This document shows, one piece after another, positions 44,744-52,866 of a stretch of DNA of 64,000 nt (positions are counted from its first letter, which is position 1; the number at the start of each line of letters is the position of its first letter). The notes beneath the pieces were generated by a model. The model was not told where the DNA came from, ran no database searches, and saw only the letters and a list, made by a program, of their open reading frames with translations. The translations under genes and the position numbers were made by a program. This DNA comes from Marinobacter alexandrii (lineage in GTDB: Bacteria > Pseudomonadota > Gammaproteobacteria > Pseudomonadales > Oleiphilaceae), in NCBI RefSeq assembly GCF_005871205.1, contig NZ_SWKM01000013.1, positions 186,001 through 250,000 of the forward strand. Reading direction: 5' to 3'.

Positions 44744-45772
44744 GTGTCTCTGGGCGTCAAATCCAAACGGGTTCTTACCCGACTGCTGCAGGCCGTACCC
44801 ACGGTCTTCGGCATCCTGGTCGTGTGCTTTATCCTGACCCGGGCCCTGCCCGGAGATCCGGCCGCCTATTTCGCTGGAGATATGGCCGATGAGGCGTCAA
44901 TTGAGCAGGTGCGGGAAAATCTCGGTCTGGATCAGCCCCTGCCGATCCAGTTCGTCACCTACGTTGGTGATCTGCTGCAAGGCGACCTCGGAGTCGCCAT
45001 CTCGACCGGCCAGACGGTAACCCAGGAACTGGCCAAGCGGCTTCCGGCGTCGCTGGAGTTGACCCTGGGCGCGCTGCTCCTTGCCCTTACCATCGCCGTT
45101 CCCCTGGGCGTTCTGGCCGCAACCCGGCCGAACTCCTGGGTGGATCACCTGTGTCGCTTCCTGGTAACTGCGGGCGTCTCCCTGCCGACCTTCTTTACCG
45201 GTCTGGCGCTGCTGTACGTCTTTTACTATTTGCTGGGCTGGGCACCGCCACCTATGGGCCGGCTCGACATGATGTTTTTGCCGCCGGAATCAATCACCGG
45301 TTTCTACACTATCGATTCGCTGATTGCCGGTGACTGGGCCCTGTTTAAGGCATCCCTGGCGCAGATGGCGCTGCCCCTGATTACCCTGGCGTTGTTCACC
45401 CTGGCCCCCATCGCCCGCATGACCCGGGCAGCCATGCTGCAAACCCTGGCCAGCGATTATGTCCGTACCGCGCGCGCCGCCGGTCTGAGTCGTCGCCGGG
45501 TGCTGATCACCTACGCGTTCCGAAATGCCTTGCTGCCGGTTATCACCACTCTGGGCATGGTGTTCTCCTTCGTACTTGGCGCCAATGTGCTGGTTGAGAA
45601 AGTGTTCGCCTGGCCGGGTATTGGTTCGTTCGCAGTTGAGGCACTGGTGGTTTCAGATTACGCCGCCGTTCAGGGTTTCGTGCTTTCCATGGCGCTGTTG
45701 TTCGTGGCGCTCAATCTGCTTATCGACGTGACCTACACACTGATCGACCCCCGCGTTGGCGAGGACAGCTAA
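44744..45772 (+). CDS. ABC transporter permease (DppB/GsiC-like)
   Basis: A 342-residue inner-membrane permease with six helices. It opens RLLQAVPTVFGILVVCFILTRALPGDPA, the usual first helix of DppB-type proteins, and carries the ATPase-contact loop TARAAGLSRRRVLITYAFRNALLPVITTLG. The GTG start at 44744 follows AAGGAG. It lies 22 bases after the binding-protein stop and ends just before the second permease. Confidence 0.92.
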   Translation: MSLGVKSKRVLTRLLQAVPTVFGILVVCFILTRALPGDPAAYFAGDMADEASIEQVRENLGLDQPLPIQFVTYVGDLLQGDLGVAISTGQTVTQELAKRLPASLELTLGALLLALTIAVPLGVLAATRPNSWVDHLCRFLVTAGVSLPTFFTGLALLYVFYYLLGWAPPPMGRLDMMFLPPESITGFYTIDSLIAGDWALFKASLAQMALPLITLALFTLAPIARMTRAAMLQTLASDYVRTARAAGLSRRRVLITYAFRNALLPVITTLGMVFSFVLGANVLVEKVFAWPGIGSFAVEALVVSDYAAVQGFVLSMALLFVALNLLIDVTYTLIDPRVGEDS

Positions 45773-45773
45773 T

Positions 45774-46667
45774 ATGAGCAATCTGGCAATCACTCCGTCC
45801 ACCGCCCCGCGCGCTCAAACCCGCGAGGGTTACTGGCATCACCTGCGCTACATCATGGCTGAGAATCCGCTAACCGGGATCTCGTTTGGCTTGTTTTTTG
45901 GCCTCATTGCGGTTGCGATCTTCGGCCCTTACCTGGTGCCGTTCGACCCGGTTGCTACCGGCGTAGGCCCCGCGCTTCAGCCCCCCGGCGTCAGCCACTG
46001 GTTTGGCACCGATCATCTGGGGCGGGACGTGTTTTCACGGGTGGTCGTGGCAACCCGGCTGGATCTCCTGATATCTGTGTCCGCGGTGACATTATCCTTC
46101 GTTTTCGGCTCAATCATCGGTTGCTTCGCCGGTTACTTCGGCGGCTGGACCGACCGGATCTCCGGCCGGCTGATGGACACCATCATGGCCTTTCCTTTGT
46201 TCGTTTTGGCCATGGGGATTGTGGCTGCCGCCGGTAATTCCATCGAAAACATTGTCTACGCAACCGCCATCATCAACCTGCCCTTCTACGCCCGCATGGC
46301 TCGGGCCGAAGTCAGCATTCGCCGAAATGCGGGCTTTGTTCAGGCCGCGCGGTTGTCGGGCAACTCCGAACTGCGAGTGCTGTTTGGGCATATTTTCCCG
46401 AATACCCTGCCGCCGATGATGGTGCAGATTTCCCTCAACATGGGCTGGGCCATCCTGAATGCCGCGGGGCTGTCGTTCATTGGTCTGGGCGTACAACCAC
46501 CCATGCCGGAGTGGGGCATTCTGGTCGCTGAGGGCGCCAACTTCATTATTTCCGGTGAATGGTGGCTTGTGGTGTTCCCAGGCATGGCACTGATGTTGGC
46601 GGTGTTCACCTTCAACCTCATCGGTGATGGCCTCCGAGACCTGGTCGATCCGCAGCGTCGCACTTAA
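45774..46667 (+). CDS. ABC transporter permease (DppC/GsiD-like)
   Basis: A 297-residue permease, partner of the one before it. It has an N-terminal helix (GISFGLFFGLIAVAIFGPYL), the periplasmic segment HWFGTDHLGRDVFSRVVVATR that is diagnostic of DppC-type subunits, and the EAA-type loop AARLSGNSELRVLFGHIFPNTLPPMM. The ATG at 45774 lies one base after the preceding stop codon. Confidence 0.92.
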   Translation: MSNLAITPSTAPRAQTREGYWHHLRYIMAENPLTGISFGLFFGLIAVAIFGPYLVPFDPVATGVGPALQPPGVSHWFGTDHLGRDVFSRVVVATRLDLLISVSAVTLSFVFGSIIGCFAGYFGGWTDRISGRLMDTIMAFPLFVLAMGIVAAAGNSIENIVYATAIINLPFYARMARAEVSIRRNAGFVQAARLSGNSELRVLFGHIFPNTLPPMMVQISLNMGWAILNAAGLSFIGLGVQPPMPEWGILVAEGANFIISGEWWLVVFPGMALMLAVFTFNLIGDGLRDLVDPQRRT

Positions 46668-46700
46668 GGCAAACCTTCAGGACATTGTTGAGGAACCACC

Positions 46701-48395
46701 ATGACTCCCCCTTTACTTGATATCCAGCGCCTGAGCGTCGATTTTGCCACCCGTCGAGGCACCGTTCGGGCCATCGATTCCATCTCCCTGTCCGTCGCCA
46801 AGGGTGAGACCCTCGGAATCGTGGGCGAATCCGGATCGGGCAAATCGGTAACGTCTTATGCGGTGATGAACATTCTGGATCGTGCTGGCAAAATCGCCGG
46901 CGGGAAAATCTCCTACGGCGGTATGTCGATGCATAAGATCTCGGAACGGGACATGCGGGACATACGTGGCCGGGAAATCTCGATGATTTTCCAGAACCCG
47001 CGGGCAGCGTTGAACCCGATTCGGAAAGTCGGCCAGCAAATCGCCGATGTACTGGTTCAACACAACCAGGCAACCCGGGCCACTGGTCGCGCCAAAGCCA
47101 TCGAGATGCTCCTTGCCGTAAAAATCAAGGATGCCGAAAAACGCTATGAAGCCTACCCGTTCGAGCTATCCGGCGGCATGTGCCAACGGGTTGTCATTGC
47201 CATGGCCCTGGCCTGCAAACCTCAATTGCTGATTGCCGACGAGCCCACCACAGGGCTGGATGTCACCACCCAGAAAGCGGTCATGGATCTGATTACCGAG
47301 CTGACTGCCAAGTTCAACATGTCCACGATTCTGATCACTCATGACCTGGGGTTGGCGGCCGCCTATTGCGACCGGCTGCTGGTGATGGAAAAGGGACACG
47401 TGGTTGAACAGAACACGTCGGAAGCCCTGTTCAATAGCCCGCAAAAGGCCTACACAAAGCAACTTCTGAACGCCACTCCCCATCGCGACTCCTACGTGCG
47501 GGATCTGCTCACCCCGGAACAGCAGGCCCAGGCCCTGGCTCTGCCGGCGTCGACCGAACCCGGAGCTGCCCTGTTGTCGGTGAAGTCGTTAAAAAAAGAG
47601 TTCGGCAAGCCCGGCAGCGGTCATCATCACGTCGCTGTGCGAGACCTGTCCTTTGACATCCGCAAAGGTGAAAGCCTCGGATTAGTGGGCGAAAGTGGCT
47701 GCGGCAAGTCCACGACATCGTCCATGATCATGCGCCTGCTGGACACTACAGAGGGCTCCATCGAGTTTCTTGGCCAGGACATTGCCGCCATACCAGCCAA
47801 GCAGTTCGCCCGCCACGCCCTGCGCGGCAAATTGCAGATGGTATTCCAGGACCCCACCGACAGCCTGAACCCGCGCTGGAGCGCCGAGCGTTCCATTGTC
47901 GATCCACTGCTCCGCCTTTCCCCAGACATGCCCGCCGCTGATCGACAGGCCCGGGTTCTGGAGCTGGCTTCCCTCGTGGGGCTGCCGGTTGAATTGCTGA
48001 ACCGTTTTCCACACCAGCTCTCAGGCGGACAAAAAGCCCGGGTGGGTATTGCCCGGGCCGTCGCCATGGAACCGGAACTGTTGATCCTGGACGAGCCCAC
48101 GGCAGCGCTCGACGTCTCAGTACAGGCTGTTGTCCTGAATCTGCTGGAAGATCTCAAACACAGGTTGGGCATGAGCTACCTGTTTATCAGCCATGATCTC
48201 AACGTAGTCCGGCTACTGTGCGATCGAATTATTGTCATGCAACACGGCGAGATCGTTGAGCAGGGGCATGCCCACGAGATCATGGACACGCCAAAAACCG
48301 ACTACACCCGCAGCCTGCTAGCCGCCATTCCACATCCACCGGCGGCGGATGCTTCGATAACAGGAAATACTGAACTCCAGGACGGAGCATTATGA
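46701..48395 (+). CDS. fused dual ABC transporter ATPase (DppD-DppF / GsiA-like)
   Basis: A 564-residue cytosolic protein with two complete ABC ATPase domains. Walker A loops are GESGSGKS and GESGCGKS; signature motifs are ELSGGMCQR and QLSGGQKAR; Walker B segments are LLIADEPTTGLD and LLILDEPTAALD. Peptide and nickel importers usually split these into two proteins; a fused form is typical of the glutathione importer ATPase GsiA (about 620 residues). AGGA precedes the ATG, and the stop overlaps the regulator start by ATGA. Confidence 0.92.
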   Translation: MTPPLLDIQRLSVDFATRRGTVRAIDSISLSVAKGETLGIVGESGSGKSVTSYAVMNILDRAGKIAGGKISYGGMSMHKISERDMRDIRGREISMIFQNPRAALNPIRKVGQQIADVLVQHNQATRATGRAKAIEMLLAVKIKDAEKRYEAYPFELSGGMCQRVVIAMALACKPQLLIADEPTTGLDVTTQKAVMDLITELTAKFNMSTILITHDLGLAAAYCDRLLVMEKGHVVEQNTSEALFNSPQKAYTKQLLNATPHRDSYVRDLLTPEQQAQALALPASTEPGAALLSVKSLKKEFGKPGSGHHHVAVRDLSFDIRKGESLGLVGESGCGKSTTSSMIMRLLDTTEGSIEFLGQDIAAIPAKQFARHALRGKLQMVFQDPTDSLNPRWSAERSIVDPLLRLSPDMPAADRQARVLELASLVGLPVELLNRFPHQLSGGQKARVGIARAVAMEPELLILDEPTAALDVSVQAVVLNLLEDLKHRLGMSYLFISHDLNVVRLLCDRIIVMQHGEIVEQGHAHEIMDTPKTDYTRSLLAAIPHPPAADASITGNTELQDGAL

Positions 48396-49117
48396 AAGAC
48401 AACGAAGCCGTGAGTCTGCGCAAAGGCACGGTGGTCGATTCCATAGTTCAAACCCTGGCCGACGACATTGTCAGCGGCCAGCTAATGCCCGGCACCAAGT
48501 TGGATGCCCAGGCCATGGCCGAGCGCTTTGGCGTTTCAAGGACACCCATCCGCGAAACGTTCGGACATCTGGCAGCCATGGGCCTGGTCACTCACCGCCC
48601 CAACCGGGGCGTGGTGGTTGCAACCCTGTCGCCAGAGTCACTGACCGACCTGTACGAGGCCATGGCCGAGCTTGAGGCATCATTGGCCAGGCTCGCCGCG
48701 CTGCGGATGAACAGCCGCCAGCGTGAAGCTTTGGAGCACCTGCATAACGAGTCCATACACCTGGTGCGGGACGGCACGTCGGACCAGTACAATCGGTTTA
48801 ATCACACCTTCCACACCCTGATCTTTGAAGCCGCGCGCAGCCCTCAACTACAGCAGTTGGCCGAAACCACCCGCACCCGCCTGGCCCCGTTCCGGCGAGC
48901 CCAGTTCCGGCTCAACAACCGATTGAGCAAATCCTGGGAGGAACACGACGCCATCGTGCGCGCAATTCTCGCGGGTGACGCAGACGGGGTTGCCAGGCTG
49001 ATGCGCGCCCATGTCCAGACTGTCAGCGCCATGTCGGCCGAGTTCATTGCTGAACATCAGCATCGTCCGACGGCGGCAAACGTTGATGAACCGGTATACC
49101 GGAAAGCGGATCGATGA
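48392..49117 (+). CDS. GntR-family (FadR/FCD) regulator embedded in the ABC operon
   Basis: A 241-residue regulator. It has a winged helix at about 12-80 (TLADDIVSGQLMPGTKLDAQAMAERFGVSRTPIRETFGHLAAMGLV) and an FCD domain after it with NHTFHTLIFEAARSPQL and KSWEEHDAIVRAIL, the usual metal/ligand-site segments. Both its start and its stop overlap neighbouring genes by four bases, so it is made in step with the transporter and the hydrolase. Such placement points to autoregulation of the cluster by its substrate or a breakdown product. Confidence 0.88.
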   Translation: MKDNEAVSLRKGTVVDSIVQTLADDIVSGQLMPGTKLDAQAMAERFGVSRTPIRETFGHLAAMGLVTHRPNRGVVVATLSPESLTDLYEAMAELEASLARLAALRMNSRQREALEHLHNESIHLVRDGTSDQYNRFNHTFHTLIFEAARSPQLQQLAETTRTRLAPFRRAQFRLNNRLSKSWEEHDAIVRAILAGDADGVARLMRAHVQTVSAMSAEFIAEHQHRPTAANVDEPVYRKADR

Positions 49118-50688
49118 AGGCGAGCTCCCCTAATGGCGTCATTTGTACGCCACACGCTCCCGCAACCGATACCGGTCTCGACATTCTCCAGGACGGAGGC
49201 ACCGCTATTGATGCTGTGCTGGCCGCCAGCGCGTCCCTGGCCGTAAGCTATCCCCACATGACCGGCATCGGCGGTGATGCCTTGCTCATGATCAACGACG
49301 GCCACGGCATCAAGGTGATCATGGGGCTGGGCCAGGCCGGCCAGGTCCTGCCTGACGGTGGAAAAATCAGCGAACGGGGACCGGCCTCAGCAGCGACCAC
49401 CGCCGGCGCTTTGCGCGCGTGGCAGCGGGCGAAATCGATCAGTAGGGACCAGTGGGGCTCCAGGCTGGAATGGCCCACACTGCTGGCTCCCGCCATTGAG
49501 CAGGCACGCAAAGGCACGCCAGTGTCCCAGTCCCAGGCCTTCTGGCAGCGACAGCGAGAGGCTCTGATCGCGCAGCTACCGGATCTCCAACGGCTGTGCT
49601 GTGACCTCAACGGCAAGTTACGTCCCGAGGGGAGCACGCTGCATCAACAGGAACTTGGCAATACCCTGGAGCAGCTCGCGCGGGCAGGTATCGACGACTT
49701 CTATCAGGGTGAGATTGCGCAGGAGCTTGCTAGAGGCTTCCACGAGATGGGCAGCGGCCTCACGGCTCAAGACCTTGCCCATACCCAGGCCAGCATTGGT
49801 GAGCCGCTGCGGGTACGATACCGGAACGGCTTCCTCTACAATTTTCCACCGCCAACCCAGGGTATCTATACGCTCAGGGCGCTCGCAGCATTGAACCAGA
49901 TGCCACTCTCCAAGCTTGAGAACGGTGGTGCCAATTACTTCCACTGCCTGATCGAAGCCATCAAACACCAACTGGCCATTCGCAACCGGGAACTCGCTGA
50001 CCCCGCCTACTTTCCTCTTCCGTTGCAGGATCACTTGTCCGACGCCGCAGCCCGGAAAACCTTTGCGAAAATTAAGATGGGGCGGGCAGCCCCCTGGCAA
50101 GAGCAGGGGCAGCCCGCAGACACTATCTGGATGGCTGCCTCGGATCGGCAAGGGCGCACCGCCTGCCTGATGCAAAGCCTGTTTCACGATTTTGGTTCTG
50201 GCTGCATGGTCGGTAATACCGGCGTGCTCTGGTCAAACCGCGCGGCCAGCTTTCGCGCTGAGGCCCGGCATCCCAACGGCTGGGCGCCGGGCAAAATTCC
50301 GGCTCACACGCTGAACCCGTCGTGCTATCTCGCAGACGATGGCACCCAATGGTACTTCGGCAGCCAGGGCGGCGACGGCCAGCCTCAGACGCAGATGGTT
50401 CTCGCCACTCAACTTATCGACTACCATCGCTCGATTGATAGCGCGCTCGTGGCACCCCGATTCCTGCTGGGACGAAGTTTCTTTGGCAGCAGCGAGAATC
50501 TCAAGCTCGAACAATCGGTGCCCGAAAACGTGAGCGCGGAGCTCTCAGCACGGGGCCATCAGGTCGAACCGATTCCGCAGTTGAGCCCGTTAACGGGCCA
50601 GGCCGGGGCACTTATGGTGTCAGCTGACGGCTTTAAAGAGGCAATGCACGACTCGCGGGGCCAAGGCACTGCCAGAGGGCTGAGTTAG
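49114..50688 (+). CDS. gamma-glutamyltransferase-family enzyme without a signal peptide
   Basis: A 524-residue Ntn-hydrolase of the gamma-glutamyltransferase family. The probable nucleophile, which would become the N-terminus of the small subunit after self-cleavage, is T337 in ADTIWMAASDRQG. It is followed by FGSGCMVGNTGVLWSN and then FGSQGGDGQPQ, which match the oxyanion and product-binding segments of E. coli Ggt. The large-subunit region has SYPHMTGIGGDALLMI and ASAATTAGAL. Most bacterial enzymes are exported; this one has no signal peptide, so it should act on substrate brought in by the ABC importer. Relatives include cephalosporin acylases, so the exact substrate is open. Confidence 0.88.
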   Translation: MKASSPNGVICTPHAPATDTGLDILQDGGTAIDAVLAASASLAVSYPHMTGIGGDALLMINDGHGIKVIMGLGQAGQVLPDGGKISERGPASAATTAGALRAWQRAKSISRDQWGSRLEWPTLLAPAIEQARKGTPVSQSQAFWQRQREALIAQLPDLQRLCCDLNGKLRPEGSTLHQQELGNTLEQLARAGIDDFYQGEIAQELARGFHEMGSGLTAQDLAHTQASIGEPLRVRYRNGFLYNFPPPTQGIYTLRALAALNQMPLSKLENGGANYFHCLIEAIKHQLAIRNRELADPAYFPLPLQDHLSDAAARKTFAKIKMGRAAPWQEQGQPADTIWMAASDRQGRTACLMQSLFHDFGSGCMVGNTGVLWSNRAASFRAEARHPNGWAPGKIPAHTLNPSCYLADDGTQWYFGSQGGDGQPQTQMVLATQLIDYHRSIDSALVAPRFLLGRSFFGSSENLKLEQSVPENVSAELSARGHQVEPIPQLSPLTGQAGALMVSADGFKEAMHDSRGQGTARGLS

Positions 50689-50734
50689 CCGGCCGGAATA
50701 ATAGAAACCAGAAAAATATCTTCAGGACTTGCTT

Positions 50735-51526
50735 ATGGACATTATTATCGCCTGTTCGGTACTCGGCATCATTGCGGGCATTCTTGCGGGCATGCTTGGC
50801 ATTGGCGGCGGGGTCGTTATCGTGCCGGCCCTGATCATCATCCTCGGCGTTCAGGATTTCCCCGCAGAGTCCATTGTCATAACAGCGGTCGCAACCTCGC
50901 TCTGCACCATCATCTTTACTTCCATTTCGGCCGCCCGATCACAAATCAAACGACAAGCCGTGGACTGGGATATCTTCAAGCGCTGGTCTGTCACGGTCGT
51001 GCTTGGCAGCTTTCTCTCAGGTTTCATTGCCGCCCGCCTTCCGACCCTGGTTTTGGAAGTTGGCATTGCCTGCTTCCTGCTGGTGGTTTCACTCATCATG
51101 CTGAGCCGCTGGGTTCCGGATCCCGCCAGAACCATGCCGGGTAAAGCCGGTACTGCCGGCCTGGGGCTGTTCAGCGGCACGCTATCTGGCCTTGCCGGAA
51201 TCGGCGGCGGCAATGTGATGGTGCCCTTGATGGTGTTCTTTAATGTGCCCATGCAACGTGCTGTGGCCACCTCCAGCACCCTGGGTTTCCCACTGGCGCT
51301 GGTCGGCACCATCGGTTATGCCATCTCAGGTTGGGGCGCCAATATCACCGACTGGTCATTCGGCTATGTCTACCTGCCTGCAGCAGCCTGCATTGCCGTA
51401 TTCACCGTCCTCACCGCACCATTAGGAGTAGCGCTCAGTCACCGCATTCCAGCTGCCACGCTTAAACGCGGCTTCGGCGCATTTTTGCTGATTATTGCCG
51501 GACGGATGCTGTTTAACGCGTTCTAG
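50735..51526 (+). CDS. TauE/SafE-family membrane exporter
   Basis: A 263-residue inner-membrane protein with about eight helices. The family hallmark is repeated: AGILAGMLGIGGGVVIVPALI at the N-terminus and SGTLSGLAGIGGGNVMVPLMVFF in the second half. Members export sulfite, sulfoacetate or other small sulfur or organic anions. AGGA lies before ATG 50735; a TTG two codons upstream is possible. It ends the ABC/GGT run with a 46-bp gap. If the imported compound is glutathione or another thiol, sulfite export after cysteine oxidation would explain this gene, but that is inference. Confidence 0.85.
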   Translation: MDIIIACSVLGIIAGILAGMLGIGGGVVIVPALIIILGVQDFPAESIVITAVATSLCTIIFTSISAARSQIKRQAVDWDIFKRWSVTVVLGSFLSGFIAARLPTLVLEVGIACFLLVVSLIMLSRWVPDPARTMPGKAGTAGLGLFSGTLSGLAGIGGGNVMVPLMVFFNVPMQRAVATSSTLGFPLALVGTIGYAISGWGANITDWSFGYVYLPAAACIAVFTVLTAPLGVALSHRIPAATLKRGFGAFLLIIAGRMLFNAF

Positions 51527-51568
51527 GCTGAACAAGGAAGGATGTAAGAAAAAGAGGGTGGAAGGAAT

Positions 51569-51602
51569 GAGGTCCGCCAACGCACGATGCGTGACGGACC
51601 TC
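51569..51602. terminator. hairpin between convergent tauE-like and thiolase genes
   Basis: GAGGTCCG (51569-51576) and CGGACCTC (51595-51602) form a perfect outer stem, and ACGCA with TGCGT forms an inner one around a three-base loop. T-runs are weak on both sides. It probably serves as a bidirectional terminator. Confidence 0.55.
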
Positions 51603-51621
51603 AAAGGTTATTCAGGTTGGA

Positions 51622-52803
51622 TCAGATCAGCTCAATAGCAACCGCCGTTCCCTCACCACCACCGATGCACAGCGATGCAACACCGCGCTTCAGGCCGCGT
51701 TGCTTCAGGGCGTTGATCAGGGTGATCAGGATTCTTGAGCCTGAAGAACCTATCGGATGGCCGAGCGCACAGGCGCCGCCGTGTACGTTCACCTTCTCCG
51801 GGGCCAGACCCAGCTCGTTAATGGCAGCCAGGGTAACCACGGCGAAGGCTTCGTTGATCTCAAACAGATCAACGTCGTCTTTGCTCCAGCCGGCCTTCGC
51901 CAGAACCTTTTCAATGGCACCAATGGGCGCCAGAGTGAACTCTGACGGCAGGCGGGCGTGCGTGGCGTGGGCAATGATTCGAGCCTGCGCAGTCAGGCCG
52001 CGGGCGTCGGCTTCAGCGGCTGAAGCCAGCACCAGGGCCGAGGCGCCATCGCTGATGGAGCTGGAGTTAGCGGCGGTGACCGAACCGTCTTTGGCAAAGG
52101 CCGGTTTCAGGTTCGGGATTTTTTCCGGCTTGGCGTTGCCCGGCTGCTCGTCGGTATCGACCACGGTATCACCGCCCCGGCCCGGCACACTGACCGGCAC
52201 AATCTCATCCCTGAACCAGCCATTTTCGATGGCGGCCAGGGATTTCTGCAGGGAACCGATGGCAAATTCGTCCATGGCCTGGCGACTGATGTCGTACTTG
52301 TCCGCGGTGCGCTGGGCGAAAACACCCATCAGACCACCTTCGTAGGCGTCTTCCAGACCGTCCAGGAACATGCTGTCCATAACCTGGCCGTGACCCATGC
52401 GCATGCCAGAGCGTGCCTTGGGCAACAGGTACGGAGCCTGACTCATGTTCTCCATGCCGCCAGCAATCATGATGTTATTGGTGCCGGCCTTGATCTGGTC
52501 GTGGGCCATGATGACCGACTGCATGCCGGAGCCACACATCTTGTTGATGGTGGTGCAGCCGGAACTGTCCGGAATGCCCGCGGCGCGGGAGGCCTGACGT
52601 GCAGGCGCCTGGCCGAGGCCGGCCGGCAGCACGCAACCCATGATCACTTCCTGGACATCCGCCGGCTGGAGTCCGGCCCGCTCGATGGCTGCCTTGATGG
52701 ATTCGGCACCCAGTTGCGGGGACCGTACCGAGCTCAGTGAGCCCATCATGCCGCCCATGGGGGTTCGGGCGGAGCCTGCAATTACAACGCTGTTGTCACT
52801 CAT
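51622..52803 (-). CDS. acetyl-CoA acetyltransferase (thiolase)
   Basis: A 393-residue thiolase. The acylated Cys is in NKMCGSGMQS, the conserved His is in GGACALGHPIGSSG, and the second catalytic Cys is in SLCIGGGEG. It would cleave acetoacetyl-CoA or a 2-methyl analogue into acetyl-CoA units. It is the last gene of a minus-strand operon with a short-chain dehydrogenase and an acyl-CoA dehydrogenase, divergent from liuR, so it may finish leucine or isoleucine breakdown. GAGGAAAGG precedes the ATG. Confidence 0.93.
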   Translation of the reverse strand: MSDNSVVIAGSARTPMGGMMGSLSSVRSPQLGAESIKAAIERAGLQPADVQEVIMGCVLPAGLGQAPARQASRAAGIPDSSGCTTINKMCGSGMQSVIMAHDQIKAGTNNIMIAGGMENMSQAPYLLPKARSGMRMGHGQVMDSMFLDGLEDAYEGGLMGVFAQRTADKYDISRQAMDEFAIGSLQKSLAAIENGWFRDEIVPVSVPGRGGDTVVDTDEQPGNAKPEKIPNLKPAFAKDGSVTAANSSSISDGASALVLASAAEADARGLTAQARIIAHATHARLPSEFTLAPIGAIEKVLAKAGWSKDDVDLFEINEAFAVVTLAAINELGLAPEKVNVHGGACALGHPIGSSGSRILITLINALKQRGLKRGVASLCIGGGEGTAVAIELI

Positions 52804-52830
52804 AACCTTTCCTCACTAATTCCTGTCGGC

Positions 52831-52866
52831 CTTTCAGCCTCTGCCCAACTTTCAACCTCTGCCCAA
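52831..52866. repeat. 18-bp tandem duplication at the acyl-CoA dehydrogenase stop
   Basis: CTTTCAGCCTCTGCCCAA (52831-52848) is followed at once by CTTTCAACCTCTGCCCAA (52849-52866), a single base different. On the coding strand each copy encodes Leu-Gly-Arg-Gly and a TGA stop, so the gene's last four codons and stop are duplicated behind the real end. Confidence 0.8.
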
